From contig CAJNDS010001335.1 of NCBI GenBank assembly GCA_905221605.1, forward strand, positions 1,586,938 through 1,641,937: a stretch of 55,000 bases of DNA, read 5' to 3'. Shown piece by piece: positions 1-8,828 of the stretch; the stretch's first letter is position 1, and every line of letters starts with the position of its first letter. Below the pieces are notes generated by a model. The model saw only the letters and a list, made by a program, of their open reading frames with translations. It searched no databases and was not told the origin of the DNA. Made by a program: the position numbers and the translations under genes. Source of the DNA: Symbiodinium natans. Its lineage: Eukaryota > Sar > Dinophyceae > Suessiales > Symbiodiniaceae.

Positions 1-289
1 TCATTTGGGCTCCTGCATCACATGATGCTTAGAGTTTAGCTTGCTTGGACAGTAGTTGAACTTTAAACTGGTTGGGTTTCCTTGTTTAGTATGAACAATG
101 AATCAATGAAGTTTAGCCTTTCAAAAGCCCTATATCAAAAGCTCTATAAGTAAGAAAGGGTGTAGGGTGCAGGGTTGTGGGATTTAGGGTTCTGGACCCT
201 GCGAATTGCAAGCCATTGAAAGGGGGCCGGCGGGGGGGGGGGTGGGGGTAGGGGGCTGGCTGTTCTAAAACATGGTCCCCGTAGAGTTA

Positions 290-672
290 CAAGTCATCAT
301 GGGCAACCCTAAACCGTAAACCCTAAACCCTAAACAACTCCAACCCTAAAGCTATGCCGTTTGATGGGTGCTGTAGCGATCATCTGGGCTTGACGAGAGG
401 GTGATCTGCCAACAACCCTAAACACTAAACCCTAAACCCGGAACCTTAAACCCTAAACCCTAAACCCTAAACTCTTGGTTTCTCAGAAAATCACGGGGGG
501 CCCCAAGCCTTCAACGACCAACCCGTCGGAGCATGCTTTAGCCTGGCTTGGCTTTTATTTTGTGACGTTAGGGTTTGAAGTTCAGGGTTTAGGGTTTAGG
601 GTTTGGGGTTTAGGGTTTAGGGTTTAGGGTTTAGGGTTTAGGGTTTAGGGTTTAGGGTTAGGGTTTAGGGTT
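290..672. repeat. Interspersed telomere-type repeats, both orientations
   Basis: CCCTAAA copies at about 310-335 and 425-475 face TTTAGGG copies at about 575-672, with roughly 100 bp of unique DNA between. The first 290 bases hold only degenerate repeat and a G-run near 230-250, and I see no gene there. Confidence 0.9.
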
Positions 673-681
673 AGGGTTTAG

Positions 682-773
682 ATATGATCAGAGGTACCAA
701 CGTAAGAGGATGACGAGAAGGATCTCGAATCTTAAAGTCATAGAGCGCTTGCGCAGAGAGAGTCTTGATTTGG
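682..773 (+). CDS. Candidate internal exon
   Basis: The island lies between two TTTAGGG arrays. The left array supplies the acceptor (TTTAG at 677-681) and the right one the donor (GT at 774). One frame is open throughout and basic: YDQRYQRKRMTRRISNLKVI, then ERLRRESLDL. The reverse strand is also open but has neither AG nor GT at its edges, so + is preferred. Product unknown; it could be a chance ORF. Confidence 0.45.
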
Positions 774-970
774 GTTTAGGGTTTAGGGTTTAGGGTTTAG
801 GGTTTAGGGTTTAGGGTTTAGGGTTTAGGGTTTAGGGTTTAGGGTTTAGGGTTTAGGGTTCAGAGTTTAGGGTTTAGGGTTTAGGGTTTAGGGTTTAGGG
901 TTTAGGGTTTAAGGTTTAGGGTTTAGGGTTTAGGGTTTCGGGTTTGGGGTTTAGGGTTTAGGGTTTCCCA
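774..970 (+). repeat. (TTTAGGG)n array
   Basis: About 27 tandem copies with few variants (one TTCAGAG, one TTTAAGG). It would serve as intron sequence downstream of the exon ending at 773. Confidence 0.95.
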
Positions 971-1129
971 CTAAACCCTAAACCCGAAACCTGCGCTCGT
1001 TTTTTTGCAGGCCGCTTGGCTGAGGCTGTTTGGGATGTTCCCCCTTATACTAGCAGAGCGCACGTGTGGGTTTTTCTCGTGGAATATTTTTGGGGGTCTA
1101 AGGGTAGCATGATCCCTTCTGAGTCTAAG

Positions 1130-1176
1130 GCGTCCCGCCGACAAGTGCAGACACTGACAGGACACATGTTAGCTGC
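1130..1176 (+). CDS. Candidate short exon
   Basis: CTAAG at 1125-1129 is the acceptor and GT at 1177, inside GTTTAGGG, is the donor. The frame reads ASRRQVQTLTGHMLA. The DNA just upstream (1030-1056) is a fragment of inverted-repeat family F1. Product unknown. Confidence 0.35.
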
Positions 1177-1458
1177 GTTTAGGGTTTAGGGTTTAGGGTT
1201 TAGGGCTTAGGGTTTTTTAGGGTGTAGGGCTTATAAGACAGTTGCCTGCACGGCCTGCAGAACCCTAACCCCCAGTAAGCCAGAGAGCCCTAAACCCTAA
1301 TATCCCCATAGAGCCCCATTGCCTTTAAAATTTAAACCCGGAGAGCCCTACGCACCCTAAGGGCCATGGAGTGGGGGGACAGTAACTGGGGGTTTACGGA
1401 AATCAGGGACTCTAATATTTAGGTTTAGGGTTTAGGGTTTAGGCTTTAGGGTTTAGGC

Positions 1459-1536
1459 TCTAGACCCCCAAATAGCAGGATCCCCTTACCATAAGGACCC
1501 CAAACAGGTAGCCCTGATATCGTACTGTAAACCCCC
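1459..1536. repeat. Inverted-repeat element family F3, diverged copy
   Basis: It shares blocks with copies at 8117-8200, 19850-19925, 23712-23820 and 50541-50652: the reverse complement of GGATCCTACTAT, GGTCCTTAT and a terminal TTTACGAT-like end. No coding potential. A possible micro-exon MFWDIG at 1688-1705, followed by GTGAGCG, lies further right but is unsupported. Confidence 0.55.
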
Positions 1537-1787
1537 AACTGGCTACCACGTTTGCAGATAAGTTGTTGTGGTTTTGGGGTTAGTAGGGTTTAGGGTTTAG
1601 TGTTCGGGGGTTAGATTTGATATCCCGGAACGTTTGAACACAGAACCCCGGTCATAGATGCTAGGCAGAACCCTGGGTTACTGACAGATGTTTTGGGATA
1701 TTGGGGTGAGCGAGGATCTTATGGAGGATTTTTCCACGAGTTGATTGGCCCGTCTAGATGGATGCCTGAAAGGTATAGGTGCCTAGA

Positions 1788-1907
1788 TACCCAAAGGGTC
1801 CGTGCACCTACATAGTTTCTACTTGGGCCTTGAAGGGGTTCCCGTACCGTAGCTTTAGAGTCCGAGGTATATACTACATGGGTACATGGACCCCTAGAAA
1901 TACACAG
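1788..1907. repeat. Inverted-repeat element family F4, diverged, ending at a splice acceptor
   Basis: The left arm is near ACCCAAAGGGTCC and the right arm reads TACATGGACCCCTAG. The arms match the better copy at 14303-14401. The right arm runs into AAATACACAG at 1898-1907, the acceptor of the exon at 1908, so this element appears to form the intron's 3' end, as in the 14.3 kb copy. Confidence 0.55.
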
Positions 1908-1975
1908 GTAGATTCTTCATCCTCCGAAGCATGGGTAGAAGACGTGGAGCGGGTTGCTTCTGCTACTCGGGCAGG
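1908..1975 (+). CDS. Internal exon, acidic serine-rich segment
   Basis: Acceptor TACACAG ends at 1907 and the donor GT of GTTTAACC is at 1976. The frame reads VDSSSSEAWVEDVERVASAT then RAG and leaves two bases (phase 2). The preceding intron carries an F4 element. The next island (2148) does not join in phase in its best frame, so one exon may be missing. Product unknown. Confidence 0.6.
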
Positions 1976-2017
1976 GTTTAACCCTTAACCCCAACCCGAA
2001 ACACTAAATGAGCATGC

Positions 2018-2108
2018 CTGGGACTCTCTGTACCTACACTTTTTATGGGTTATGCTTTCTAATTCAGGGGTAGCTACCACGATACTGTAGATAAATAGAG
2101 TCCCAGGT
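2018..2108. repeat. Inverted-repeat element family F7
   Basis: Left end GGGACTCTCTGTACCTACA and right end TACTGTAGATAAATAGAGTC are imperfect inverted repeats of about 20 bp. A second copy is at 24262-24362, and a fragment lies near 20512-20550. Confidence 0.6.
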
Positions 2109-2147
2109 AGGGTTTCGGGGGCTCAGCGCCTTATTCCTCCTCCGCAG

Positions 2148-2251
2148 GAGACTTCGTCACGCTGGCCGGGGGCTCGCGCGTGGCATCCGCCAACATCGAG
2201 ACGCCCATCAACCGCTCCCTCTCCGAGGGAGACATAGGCCTGGCACCCTGA
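2148..2251 (+). CDS. Terminal exon of an unknown protein
   Basis: CTCCTCCGCAG (2137-2147) is a pyrimidine-rich acceptor. The frame entered after two bases is strongly G/C at third positions and reads DFVTLAGGSRVASANIETPI, then NRSLSEGDIGLAP, and stops at TGA 2249-2251. The following DNA turns AT-rich (a TA microsatellite at about 2323-2342), as a 3' flank would. I do not recognise the protein. Confidence 0.65.
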
Positions 2252-2781
2252 AGCGCATGCACGGAACACACAAGTTGGCGCAGATAATATGGCTATGCAC
2301 ATGCATATACATGTGCACACATAATATATATATATATATACATATTATCTATTAGATATAACATATACACACATAATGCAAAAGGCCGAGGGGAGCCAAG
2401 GGGGGCCCTTGGGATGCTTTGTGAACCCTGAACTCTAAGCCTCAAGCATAGAATGGAAGCTTATGCTTTAGGGGTTTACAGGTGTTTAGGGTTTAGGGTT
2501 TAGGGCTTAGGGTTTAGGGTTTAGGGTTTGGGGTTTGGGGTTTAGGGCAGCAGGTTCGGATATGGCCAAACTTAAACTTCAAGGTGTCATCCTCCCATAT
2601 TAGGTCTTTTTGTACAGGTACTTTGCACAGTGGGACTCCACAGAACACGCGCCCTCCCGACAAAGGCACCCCAATTGAGATCGACCTCGCTTCGAACCAA
2701 GCTAGCCCTAAACCCTGAACCCTGAACCCTGAACCCTAAACCCTAAACCCTAAACCCTAAACCCTGAACCCTGAACCCTAG

Positions 2782-2838
2782 ACGCTGCACGGCCAGAAGC
2801 TTCCATGGAGCTACGCGCGCAGCAAGAGGAGGGCGGAG
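2782..2838 (+). CDS. Candidate internal exon, basic
   Basis: The acceptor is the AG of CCCTAG, a variant of the CCCTAAA array on its left. The frame TLHGQKLPWSYARSKRRAE is G/C-rich at third positions, and a GTGCAG donor follows at 2839. The intron then contains an F2 element. Product unknown. Confidence 0.45.
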
Positions 2839-2877
2839 AAGTGCAGGCCCTCGGATTTTTTGCGGGGGGCATGGCCA

Positions 2878-2960
2878 CTTGGAGGTTCATGGTACTTTTT
2901 TGACCATATAAGTACAAATATAAGTGGTTAATTAATAAGTACTATGAACCTCCAAGCAAG
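2878..2960. repeat. Inverted-repeat element family F2
   Basis: Left arm CTTGGAGGTTCATGGTAC and right arm GTACTATGAACCTCCAAG are near-perfect inverted repeats around an AT-rich centre. Its right end, followed by CAAG, is the acceptor of the small island at 2961. Other copies are at 11246, 18294-18560, 36817-36841 and 41710-41875. Confidence 0.75.
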
Positions 2961-2995
2961 AGCTCCCAAAGCCCGATTTTAGCGCGTAGGGCCAG
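2961..2995 (+). CDS. Candidate micro-exon
   Basis: The acceptor CCAAGCAAG is the end of the F2 element and the donor is GTATTTTTT at 2996. The frame reads SSQSPILARRA with two bases left over. Short, so weak alone; it is listed because the same element end acts as an acceptor at 18560. Confidence 0.35.
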
Positions 2996-3152
2996 GTATT
3001 TTTTGGGTTGGGGCCGGGGCTCAGGTTTTCTGGTTTCGAAAGTTAATCTCGTAGCAATGATTGCACCGTTGGAAGCCAGCGGGACGTGGAGTACTTCAGA
3101 TATCCTAAACCCTAAACCCCGAAACCCCGAAAACCCTAAACCCCTAAACCCC

Positions 3153-3446
3153 TGTGGATCTTCACCTCTTCTGGTTGAGTAGTGGGATGTGTGGATCCGT
3201 GATGTGAGGCATTTCGGGTGTGAGCTTCAGCTTGAGTTCTTGTGTTGCCACCAGTGCGGCCGTAGGCTAATAGAGCAGCAGAGCCAACCTTGGTGCAATG
3301 AAGTGTCACTGGAAGAACCTAGCAATCCAGGATATGTCACGATGGCAGCTTCGAAAAATGTTCCGTGCTCGTGCCATTGCTAGGTCCAGTGGCGTGTGTG
3401 CTGGCCAGGATTCTTATTACTCTGGTGTTGAACCTGAGTTCTTACA
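3153..3446 (+). repeat. 5' LTR
   Basis: Starts TGTGGATCTTCACC and ends GAGTTCTTACA. It contains a short ORF (3189-3383) that is repeated in the other LTR and is probably not a gene. The 315-codon internal ORF starts inside this LTR at 3298. Confidence 0.9.
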
Positions 3447-4245
3447 GGTTAAGAGCCTCGAGCCTCTTCCGCGTGAGCTCGGGCAGCAGGCAAATGTAGA
3501 AGTACAGACCGACGTCATAGATGTCACGCTTCCAAACTGGCTTCCATACTTCCAGCACTGCGAGGTCGATGTGGGGACCCAGACGGCGCCTACCACGACG
3601 CAGGTGGGGCAGACACCGGCCAGTGCTACGTCATTCCTGACGGACAGCTGGGAGCCTCTGGAAACACAACTGTGCGCTGTAGGTCTTCGCGTTCGACTAT
3701 GTCATGAAACTCACTCACTTCCTGTGGGTGAAAGAGGCTTGGTCAAGGGAGGTTTCGGGCTTCACTGCCAAGTGAGATTCGACAACTACACCTCCGGCGC
3801 GGTGGTGTGGCCCATACATGTCTTCGAGGCATGGGTTCCCCATGATCGCACTGCCACTACGTCCCGGGATACTTCGATGAAATATGCTGCGGAGAAAGTT
3901 TCTTCGGCCACGCAAGTCGGGGGCGACCAGTCACGCGCATCCACTTCCGTGCAAGCATCGATTTGCCGGAGAACCACAGGATCGCAGACCGTGAGAGGCC
4001 TGGAGCAGGGGGGCTGCACGAGCTATCCTGCAAGACGCATCACTGCCATGGATGAAGTTGTCAACCAGTATCATCGTGGTGCCCTTTACCTTGAACGCTA
4101 TCTTCAGGCGGTTGAGAGCAGTGTCAGTGGTGACACAATAGAAGTTGTCGAGTTGAGAGAATTCTTCACTGACTGGGATAGAAGGATGAGTCAGTTCAAG
4201 TTCGTGAAGCAAGGTGACGCCAGCACGCAAGCTTCTGCGTGTTGA
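3298..4245 (+). CDS. Retrotransposon internal ORF, unknown 315-residue protein
   Basis: ATG at 3298 lies in the 5' LTR; ATG at 3334 is a possible alternative. The protein has no CCHC knuckle and no aspartic-protease, RT or integrase motif, so calling it Gag would be a guess. It repeats short TQT/VQT-like motifs: VEVQTD, VGTQTA, TSVQAS, GSQTV, STQAS. These resemble dynein light chain (LC8) docking motifs, an inference from pattern only. Near the C-terminus ALYLERYLQAVE and ELREFFTDWDRRM suggest helices. The open frame across the whole unit supports function, or a captured host gene. Confidence 0.65.
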   Translation: MKCHWKNLAIQDMSRWQLRKMFRARAIARSSGVCAGQDSYYSGVEPEFLQVKSLEPLPRELGQQANVEVQTDVIDVTLPNWLPYFQHCEVDVGTQTAPTTTQVGQTPASATSFLTDSWEPLETQLCAVGLRVRLCHETHSLPVGERGLVKGGFGLHCQVRFDNYTSGAVVWPIHVFEAWVPHDRTATTSRDTSMKYAAEKVSSATQVGGDQSRASTSVQASICRRTTGSQTVRGLEQGGCTSYPARRITAMDEVVNQYHRGALYLERYLQAVESSVSGDTIEVVELREFFTDWDRRMSQFKFVKQGDASTQASAC

Positions 4246-4337
4246 GCAACGCAGCTGCTCAAACGGTGGGACAATGACTGCGATGCTCCGGTTGGCATTC
4301 TCACTGCTTTCAGCTGTGGCAGTTCTAATGAGGGGGG

Positions 4338-4631
4338 TGTGGATCTTCACCTCTTCTGGTTGAGTAGTGGGATGTGTGGATCCGTGGTGTGAGGCATTTC
4401 GGGTGTGAGCTTCAGCTTGAGTTCTTGTGTTGCCACCAGTGCGGCCTTAGGCTAATAGAGCAGCAGAGCCAACCTTGGTGCAATGAAGTGTCACTGGAAG
4501 AACCTAGCAATCCAGGATATGTCACGATGGCAGCTTCGAAAAATGTTCCGCGCTCGTGCCATTGCTAGGTCCAGTGGCGTGTGTGCTGGCCAGGATTCTT
4601 ATTACTCTGGTGTTGAACCTGAGTTCTTACA
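4338..4631 (+). repeat. 3' LTR
   Basis: Same 294-bp length as the 5' LTR, with three substitutions by eye (GTGATG/GTGGTG, GGCCGT/GGCCTT, TCCGTG/TCCGCG). Near identity implies recent insertion. Confidence 0.9.
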
Positions 4632-4735
4632 ACCCCTAAACCCTTAACCCCTCAATCCTAAACCCTAAACCCCAAACCCCAAACCCCAAAGCCTAACCCA
4701 AACCCCAAACCCCAACACCCAACCCTAAACCTTAG

Positions 4736-4821
4736 CCCCTGTTCATCCCTGGGTCGAGGCCATCAATCCGGCAGAGTGGCTTCAGAAGGCCCGGACACTC
4801 AAGTGGTTCAGTTTTTCCAGG
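4736..4821 (+). CDS. Internal exon
   Basis: CCTTAG acceptor after a CCCTAAA tract, and donor GTTTAAGG at 4822. The open frame reads PVHPWVEAINPAEWLQKART then LKWFSFSR, starting with two carry-in bases and ending two bases into a codon. Tryptophan-rich and protein-like. Product unknown. Confidence 0.6.
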
Positions 4822-5180
4822 GTTTAAGGTTTCGGGGTGAGGCTTGAGGGTTGAGCGTTGAGTTTCTAGGGTTTAGGGTTTAGGGGTTGGCGTTTAGGTT
4901 AGGATCTAGGGTTGAGGGTGCAGGGTTGAGTATTCCGATAACAAGGATCATTGCATTTTGGGTAGATCAAATGGGTACCCCTATTTTGGGAAATGCCCAA
5001 GTGGTAGTGTTTAGGGTCAGAGCTTTAGGTTCATAGGGCTGGGGGGGTCCCTAGATTAGGCTTACTTTGGGTGAGTGGGCTGGGGGGGGGGAGCGGGGGG
5101 AGGAGGGGGGGTTGAGCTAGGGCCTAGGGTCTTAGGTTTTTGGGCTTCGGGCGCTTTTGGTTGTGGGCTTTAGGGCTTAG

Positions 5181-5232
5181 GGCGCCTTCGGGTGCGAGAG
5201 TTTGTTCATTGGATTCCTCACCTCAACCCAGG
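5181..5232 (+). CDS. Candidate exon
   Basis: CTTAG acceptor, CAGG|GTGCCA donor. The frame reads GAFGCESLFIGFLTSTQ. Flanks are degenerate repeat. Product unknown. Confidence 0.4.
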
Positions 5233-5395
5233 GTGCCAAAGGCCCAACGGCCTAGGTTCCGAGCCCGAACCCTGCGCTCAAAACTGGATGACTTGTTTCT
5301 TTTGAGGGTTTAGGGTTTAGGGTTTAGGGTTTAGGGTTTAGGGTTTAGGGTTTAGGGTTTAAGGTTTAGGGTAGTCATGGTCCCTGAGAATGGGC

Positions 5396-5490
5396 CCTTA
5401 AGAGGGGACCCCTTATATACCCCCTGATATACCCTGTACAACCCAAGGCCCATACTTCAGAACCCTTTCAGGGAGGCAAGGGGCCACATT
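5396..5490. repeat. Dispersed element family F5
   Basis: Contains ACCCCTTATATACCCCCTGA and CATACTTCAGAACCCTTTCA. The reverse complement recurs at 50392-50490, so this is a dispersed repeat present in both orientations. Confidence 0.65.
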
Positions 5491-6450
5491 AAGAACCCAT
5501 GAAACTACCCTAAACCCTAAACCCTAAACCCTAAACCTTAAGTAGAATTTCAAGTGCGGGATGTGAGTTCGAATCGCTTGCACAGTTTGAGGGTGCAGCC
5601 CCAAATCGAAAACCCTACGGCCCCGAGCCCTTAGCCCCTTCTCCCTGAGTGATTCTGCCTTCCCCTAAACCGGAAACCCGAAACCCCAAACCCGAAACCC
5701 TAAACCCCAAACCCTAAACCCTAAACCAAAACCCTAAACCCTAAATCCGAAACCCTAAACCTCAAACCACCCTTTTGCCGTCCGACTTTTCGAGCCTTAG
5801 AAGCTCCGGTCCCTTATGCTTTCGAAGCACGCCACCTGTTAATCTGCGGTTTAGGGTTTCGGGTTTAGGGTTTCGGGTTTGGCTCGAAACCCTCAACCCT
5901 AGAACCTCTTCCAAAACCCCGAAAGAGCCCGTGAAACCTTCAGGAAATGCCCGTCAGCTGAACCCAGACACCCACAACCAAAACCTTGGCGTGTAAAGGA
6001 CCCTAAACTCTGTCGCGCTATAACCCCTGAGGGCCTATAAACCCTGAAACTCCTGAAAACCCTTAAACCCAGACCTCAACCCTAAACTCTAAACCCTGTA
6101 ACCCCCATAAGCCCTCAATCCTAAAACCTCAAACCCTTAACCCTGCAACCCGTATAAACTCTATACCCTATATCCTAAACCCTAAACCATGTAACCCCTA
6201 CAGACCTCAACCCTAAACCCTAAACCTACAAACCCTAAAGCCGCAACCCTAATCCCTAAACCTTGTAAACCCGAAAACCTCAACCCTATACACCCTGTAA
6301 CCCCTATACACCCTAAACCCTAAAGCCTGAACCCCAAACCCTAAACCCCGTAACCCCTATAAACCCTAAAGCCTGTAACCCCTAGACACCCTAAAACCTG
6401 AACCCCAAACCCTAAACCCTGTAACCCCATAAAGCCTAATCTCCCAAGCC
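5490..6450. repeat. Degenerate CCCTAAA-like tract with two weak islands
   Basis: Mostly decayed copies (CCCTGTAACC, CCTATAAACC, CCCGAAACC). A possible exon at 5801-5848 reads SSGPLCFRSTPPVNLR between CCTTAG and GTTTAGGG. Another at 6456-6489 reads ELRKTRQRARR between TTTAG and GTCACC. Neither is strong. Confidence 0.6.
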
Positions 6451-6803
6451 TTTAGGAGCTTCGGAAGACCCGGCAAAGGGCCAGGAGAGGTCACCACGGC
6501 AACCAGGATCACTGGCCTCATAAGTTGCTCGTAGTTGTGTTTCAAGGCATTTGGCGGGTGGGGGGGGAGGGGCATGGGGGGGTGGGGGGGATTAAGGTTT
6601 AGGGTTGAGGGCTTGGGGTGCTTTCGATTGTAAGGTATTTGAAAGAATGCTGTTTTAAGACAAGGTCCTGAAGAGGGGGGAGCTGAAGGGGAGGGGCGGG
6701 GAGGAGGTGCCCGAATGTTTTGTAATCCTTTTCTTGTTTCCCAAAGGTCCCTACAGTTACGTGGGCGCCCTAAGCCCTCAACCCTCACCCCCTTGGCAAC
6801 TAG

Positions 6804-6849
6804 AGTCCCCCGCCCTTACGGCCCGCAGAATGAAAGGGGTTCTTTGGAG
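6804..6849 (+). CDS. Candidate short exon
   Basis: AACTAG acceptor, GAG|GTTTAGG donor. The frame reads VPRPYGPQNERGSLE after one carry-in base. Product unknown. Confidence 0.4.
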
Positions 6850-6917
6850 GTTTAGGTTGGAGTTGGTTCGAATGGTGTTACGGTTTGTATGGCTTGGGGT
6901 GTAGTTTAGGATACAAG

Positions 6918-7038
6918 GTCTTCAGCTTCTCATGCCATGGCGCGAATAGGAACACTGCCGTCGTTCGGCATCCTTTGGCCGGGTGGCAGGGGTCCTGCAA
7001 TCTACATAATGCTTGTCATTAGGTTCTCCCATCCCTAA
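6918..7038 (+). CDS. Candidate terminal exon or small ORF
   Basis: After the acceptor ACAAG the frame reads SSASHAMARIGTLPSFGILW, then PGGRGPAIYIMLVIRFSHP, and stops at TAA 7036-7038, where the stop lies in a CCCTAAAA repeat. An internal ATG (6937) could be a start. Hydrophobic tail. Unassigned. Confidence 0.4.
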
Positions 7039-7130
7039 AACCCTGAACCCTGCAGTAAAACCTAAACTGCCCTGAACCCAAACCCTTCCCTGAAACCCTC
7101 AACTCTCAACCAATAATCCCAACTCTGCAG

Positions 7131-7220
7131 TTCATCTGGGCACTTCACCAAATGGGGCACCCCCCCATATACCCCCCAAGAAGCTATCATCCTCATTTTT
7201 ACCGGAAAACCACAAAAAGG
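7131..7220 (+). CDS. Candidate internal exon
   Basis: CTCTGCAG acceptor and GTGCTCC donor at 7221. It is 90 bp in one open frame: FIWALHQMGHPPIYPPRSYH, then PHFYRKTTKR. Unknown protein. Confidence 0.4.
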
Positions 7221-7299
7221 GTGCTCCTAAACCCTAAACCTGAACCTTAAACCCGAAACCCTTAAACCCTATTTTCGGAAAGCCCATCTGTGTCTCCAG

Positions 7300-7389
7300 G
7301 AGAACCTGCACTTGGAGACCGTCCGACTGCTGCACCAAGCGGCGTGGGCCACAGCCCGGGGGGCAAGGGGCTACAGCTTCAACTCAGCG
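7300..7389 (+). CDS. Internal exon, helical segment
   Basis: TGTCTCCAG acceptor; donor GTTTAGGG at 7390. The best frame is G/C-rich at third positions and reads ENLHLETVRLLHQAAWATAR then GARGYSFNSA. The next island (7524) joins in phase only if another frame is used here, so the pairing is unresolved. The intervening 134 bp is purely TTTAGGG-type. Confidence 0.55.
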
Positions 7390-7523
7390 GTTTAGGGTTC
7401 AGGGTCTGGGGTCCTTAGGGTTTAGGGTTTAGGGTTTAGGGTTTAGGGTTTAGGGTTTAGGGTTTAGGGTTTAGGGTTTAGGGTTTAGGGTTTAGGGTTT
7501 AGGGTTTAGGGTTTAGGGTTTAG
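7390..7523 (+). repeat. Intron candidate made entirely of TTTAGGG repeats
   Basis: From GTTTAGGGTTCAGGG at the left to TTTAG at 7519-7523 there is no unique sequence. If the flanking exons are joined, donor and acceptor are both repeat units. Confidence 0.7.
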
Positions 7524-7651
7524 GCCTGCTGGATTCTCGCGATCTGCGCTCTCAGATAGTACGCCTCTTTCTGAAAGAGGGGGTTGGTGACAACCGTGTG
7601 CTCCAAATCTCCGGTCAAAACGACCTAATTAGACAGCTTTGGCGGAGTTAA
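7524..7651 (+). CDS. Terminal exon of an unknown protein
   Basis: Entered after TTTAG with two carry-in bases, it reads LLDSRDLRSQIVRLFLKEGV, then GDNRVLQISGQNDLIRQLWR and a final S, and stops at TAA 7649-7651. The mixed charged/hydrophobic pattern looks like a real C-terminus. Unassigned. Confidence 0.6.
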
Positions 7652-7726
7652 GAGGTGTGAGGTCAGGCAGGAAACCCTAAACCCTAAACCCTAAACCCTA
7701 AACCCTAAACCCTAAACCCTAAACAG

Positions 7727-8329
7727 GGTCCAAGTTCCCAAGGGCGAGTTTGCCGCCTGAGGCACGCATGGCATCCAAGTCGCAGAAGGCGGGTCTCTCT
7801 TCTGAGGGGTTTGGGGGATCTACGATTACGTGGGCTCTTGCCTCGAAGGACCCTCCGAAAAGCCTAAACCCAGGGTTTAGGGTTTAGGGTTTAGGGTTTA
7901 GGGTTTAGGGTTTAGGGTTTAGGGTTGAAGGCTTAGGAAAGCGATTCAGCTGGAAGGTGGCTCCAGAGGCCTTGCTGAGTGGCCACCAGCTCCTTGCCGG
8001 CAAGTGGGGCTTTATGGTATTGGGGGTACCTTATTTGGGGTCCTTGTAAGCAGGGGATGAGGGTTTAGGGTTCAGGGTTTAGGGTTTAGGGTTTAGGCTT
8101 TAGGGTTTAGGGTTTAGGTACCTTGTTGGGGTCCTTATAAACAGGGGATCCTACTATATGAGGGTTTATATTAGGGGCCCCTTATTATCGTAAACCCCAA
8201 AATCAACAACCCTAAGCCCTAAACCCTACACCCTAAACCCTAAACCCCTAAGTCACAAGAAAGTCCAGCTTCCCCCAATCCTTACTCCGAAGCCCCCTCA
8301 ACCCCTCCTGCACCTCGAGAAGTTGTTGA
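7727..8329 (+). CDS. Three-exon gene model, unknown small protein
   Basis: Exons 7727-7808, 7937-8016 and 8253-8329 join with consistent phases. An in-frame ATG at 7768 (MASKSQKAGLSSEG) would give 65 residues. Exon 2 reads KAIQLEGGSRGLAEWPPAPC, then RQVGLY. Exon 3 reads TRKSSFPQSLLRSPLNPSCT then SRSC and TGA. Intron 1 is (TTTAGGG)n; intron 2 starts GTATTGGGGGTACC, the edge of an F3 element, so the donor is supplied by that element. Other frames of exons 2 and 3 are also open (KRFSWKVAPEALL; SQESPASPNPYSEAP), so the product is provisional. Confidence 0.5.
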
Positions 8330-8757
8330 CTCGGGTTTAGGGTTTAGGGTTTAGGGTTTAGGGTTTAGGGTTTAGGGGCAAGTTTAGGGTTGAGGGTTTA
8401 GGGGGAACCCAGCCCCTGAATCCCGGAAAACCGCAAGGGGGCGTGCGGGTTGAGGTTTTGGTTTTTTGCGGGCTTTAAGGGGCCGCCGGACTTTGAAGCT
8501 TGGGATTCTTGGGTGTCGCAAAGCGGGGGTGTAGTTTAATCAAACCCTGAACATCCTAAACCCTGAACTTTTACCCTAAACCCTAATTTTGAACCAACAC
8601 CCTTTGTGGTATCTGATGAGCGTGCAATTAAGCACCTTAGCCCGACGTTAGGTTCATCCCTCATCGCCAGTTCTGCTTACCCTAAACCCTAAACCCTAAA
8701 CCCTAAACCCTAAACCCTAAACCCTAAACCCTAAACCCTAAACCCTAAACCTCCAAG

Positions 8758-8828
8758 GTTCGCCTCTGGGCAGCTCGAAGTGGGAGCCAGGCCACGGTCC
8801 CGGAGCTCCTCCCTCAAGCCTAAACTGG
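8758..8828 (+). CDS. Candidate exon
   Basis: ACCTCCAAG acceptor after a long CCCTAAA array, and donor GTTCAGGG at 8829. One frame crosses the whole island (FASGQLEVGARPRSRSSSLK, then PKL). Another reads VRLWAARSGSQATVPELLPQ then A and a stop, so it could be terminal. Confidence 0.45.

Larger units (their letters stand above)
3153..4631 (+). mobile_element. Small non-autonomous LTR retrotransposon, recently inserted in a telomere-type array
   Basis: Two 294-bp direct repeats (3153-3446 and 4338-4631) begin TG and end CA and differ at three positions by eye. The 5-bp duplication ACCCC flanks the element at 3148-3152 and 4632-4636. A purine tract, GAGGGGGG, abuts the 3' repeat at 4330-4337, as a polypurine tract should. 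Internal DNA is about 890 bp with one long ORF and no reverse transcriptase, integrase or protease, so it must be moved by another element. I found no convincing primer-binding site after 3446. The insertion target is CCCTAAA repeat. Confidence 0.9.

Noticed and set aside
290-1000. Window start is a chromosome end (telomere)
   Set aside because: Similar arrays occur throughout the 55 kb in both orientations and are interspersed with exons, so they are interstitial.
5540-5600. tRNA-like T-arm (GAGTTCGAATCGC)
   Set aside because: The stem does not pair, there is no A-box, anticodon arm or CCA-acceptor stem, and the flanks are degenerate telomere-type repeat.
6366-6788. 140-codon minus-strand ORF (PPPRPSPSAPP, YGVTGFRVWG)
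   Set aside because: Built from G-rich/repeat DNA; FRV-G-type words are translated TTTAGGG-like repeats.
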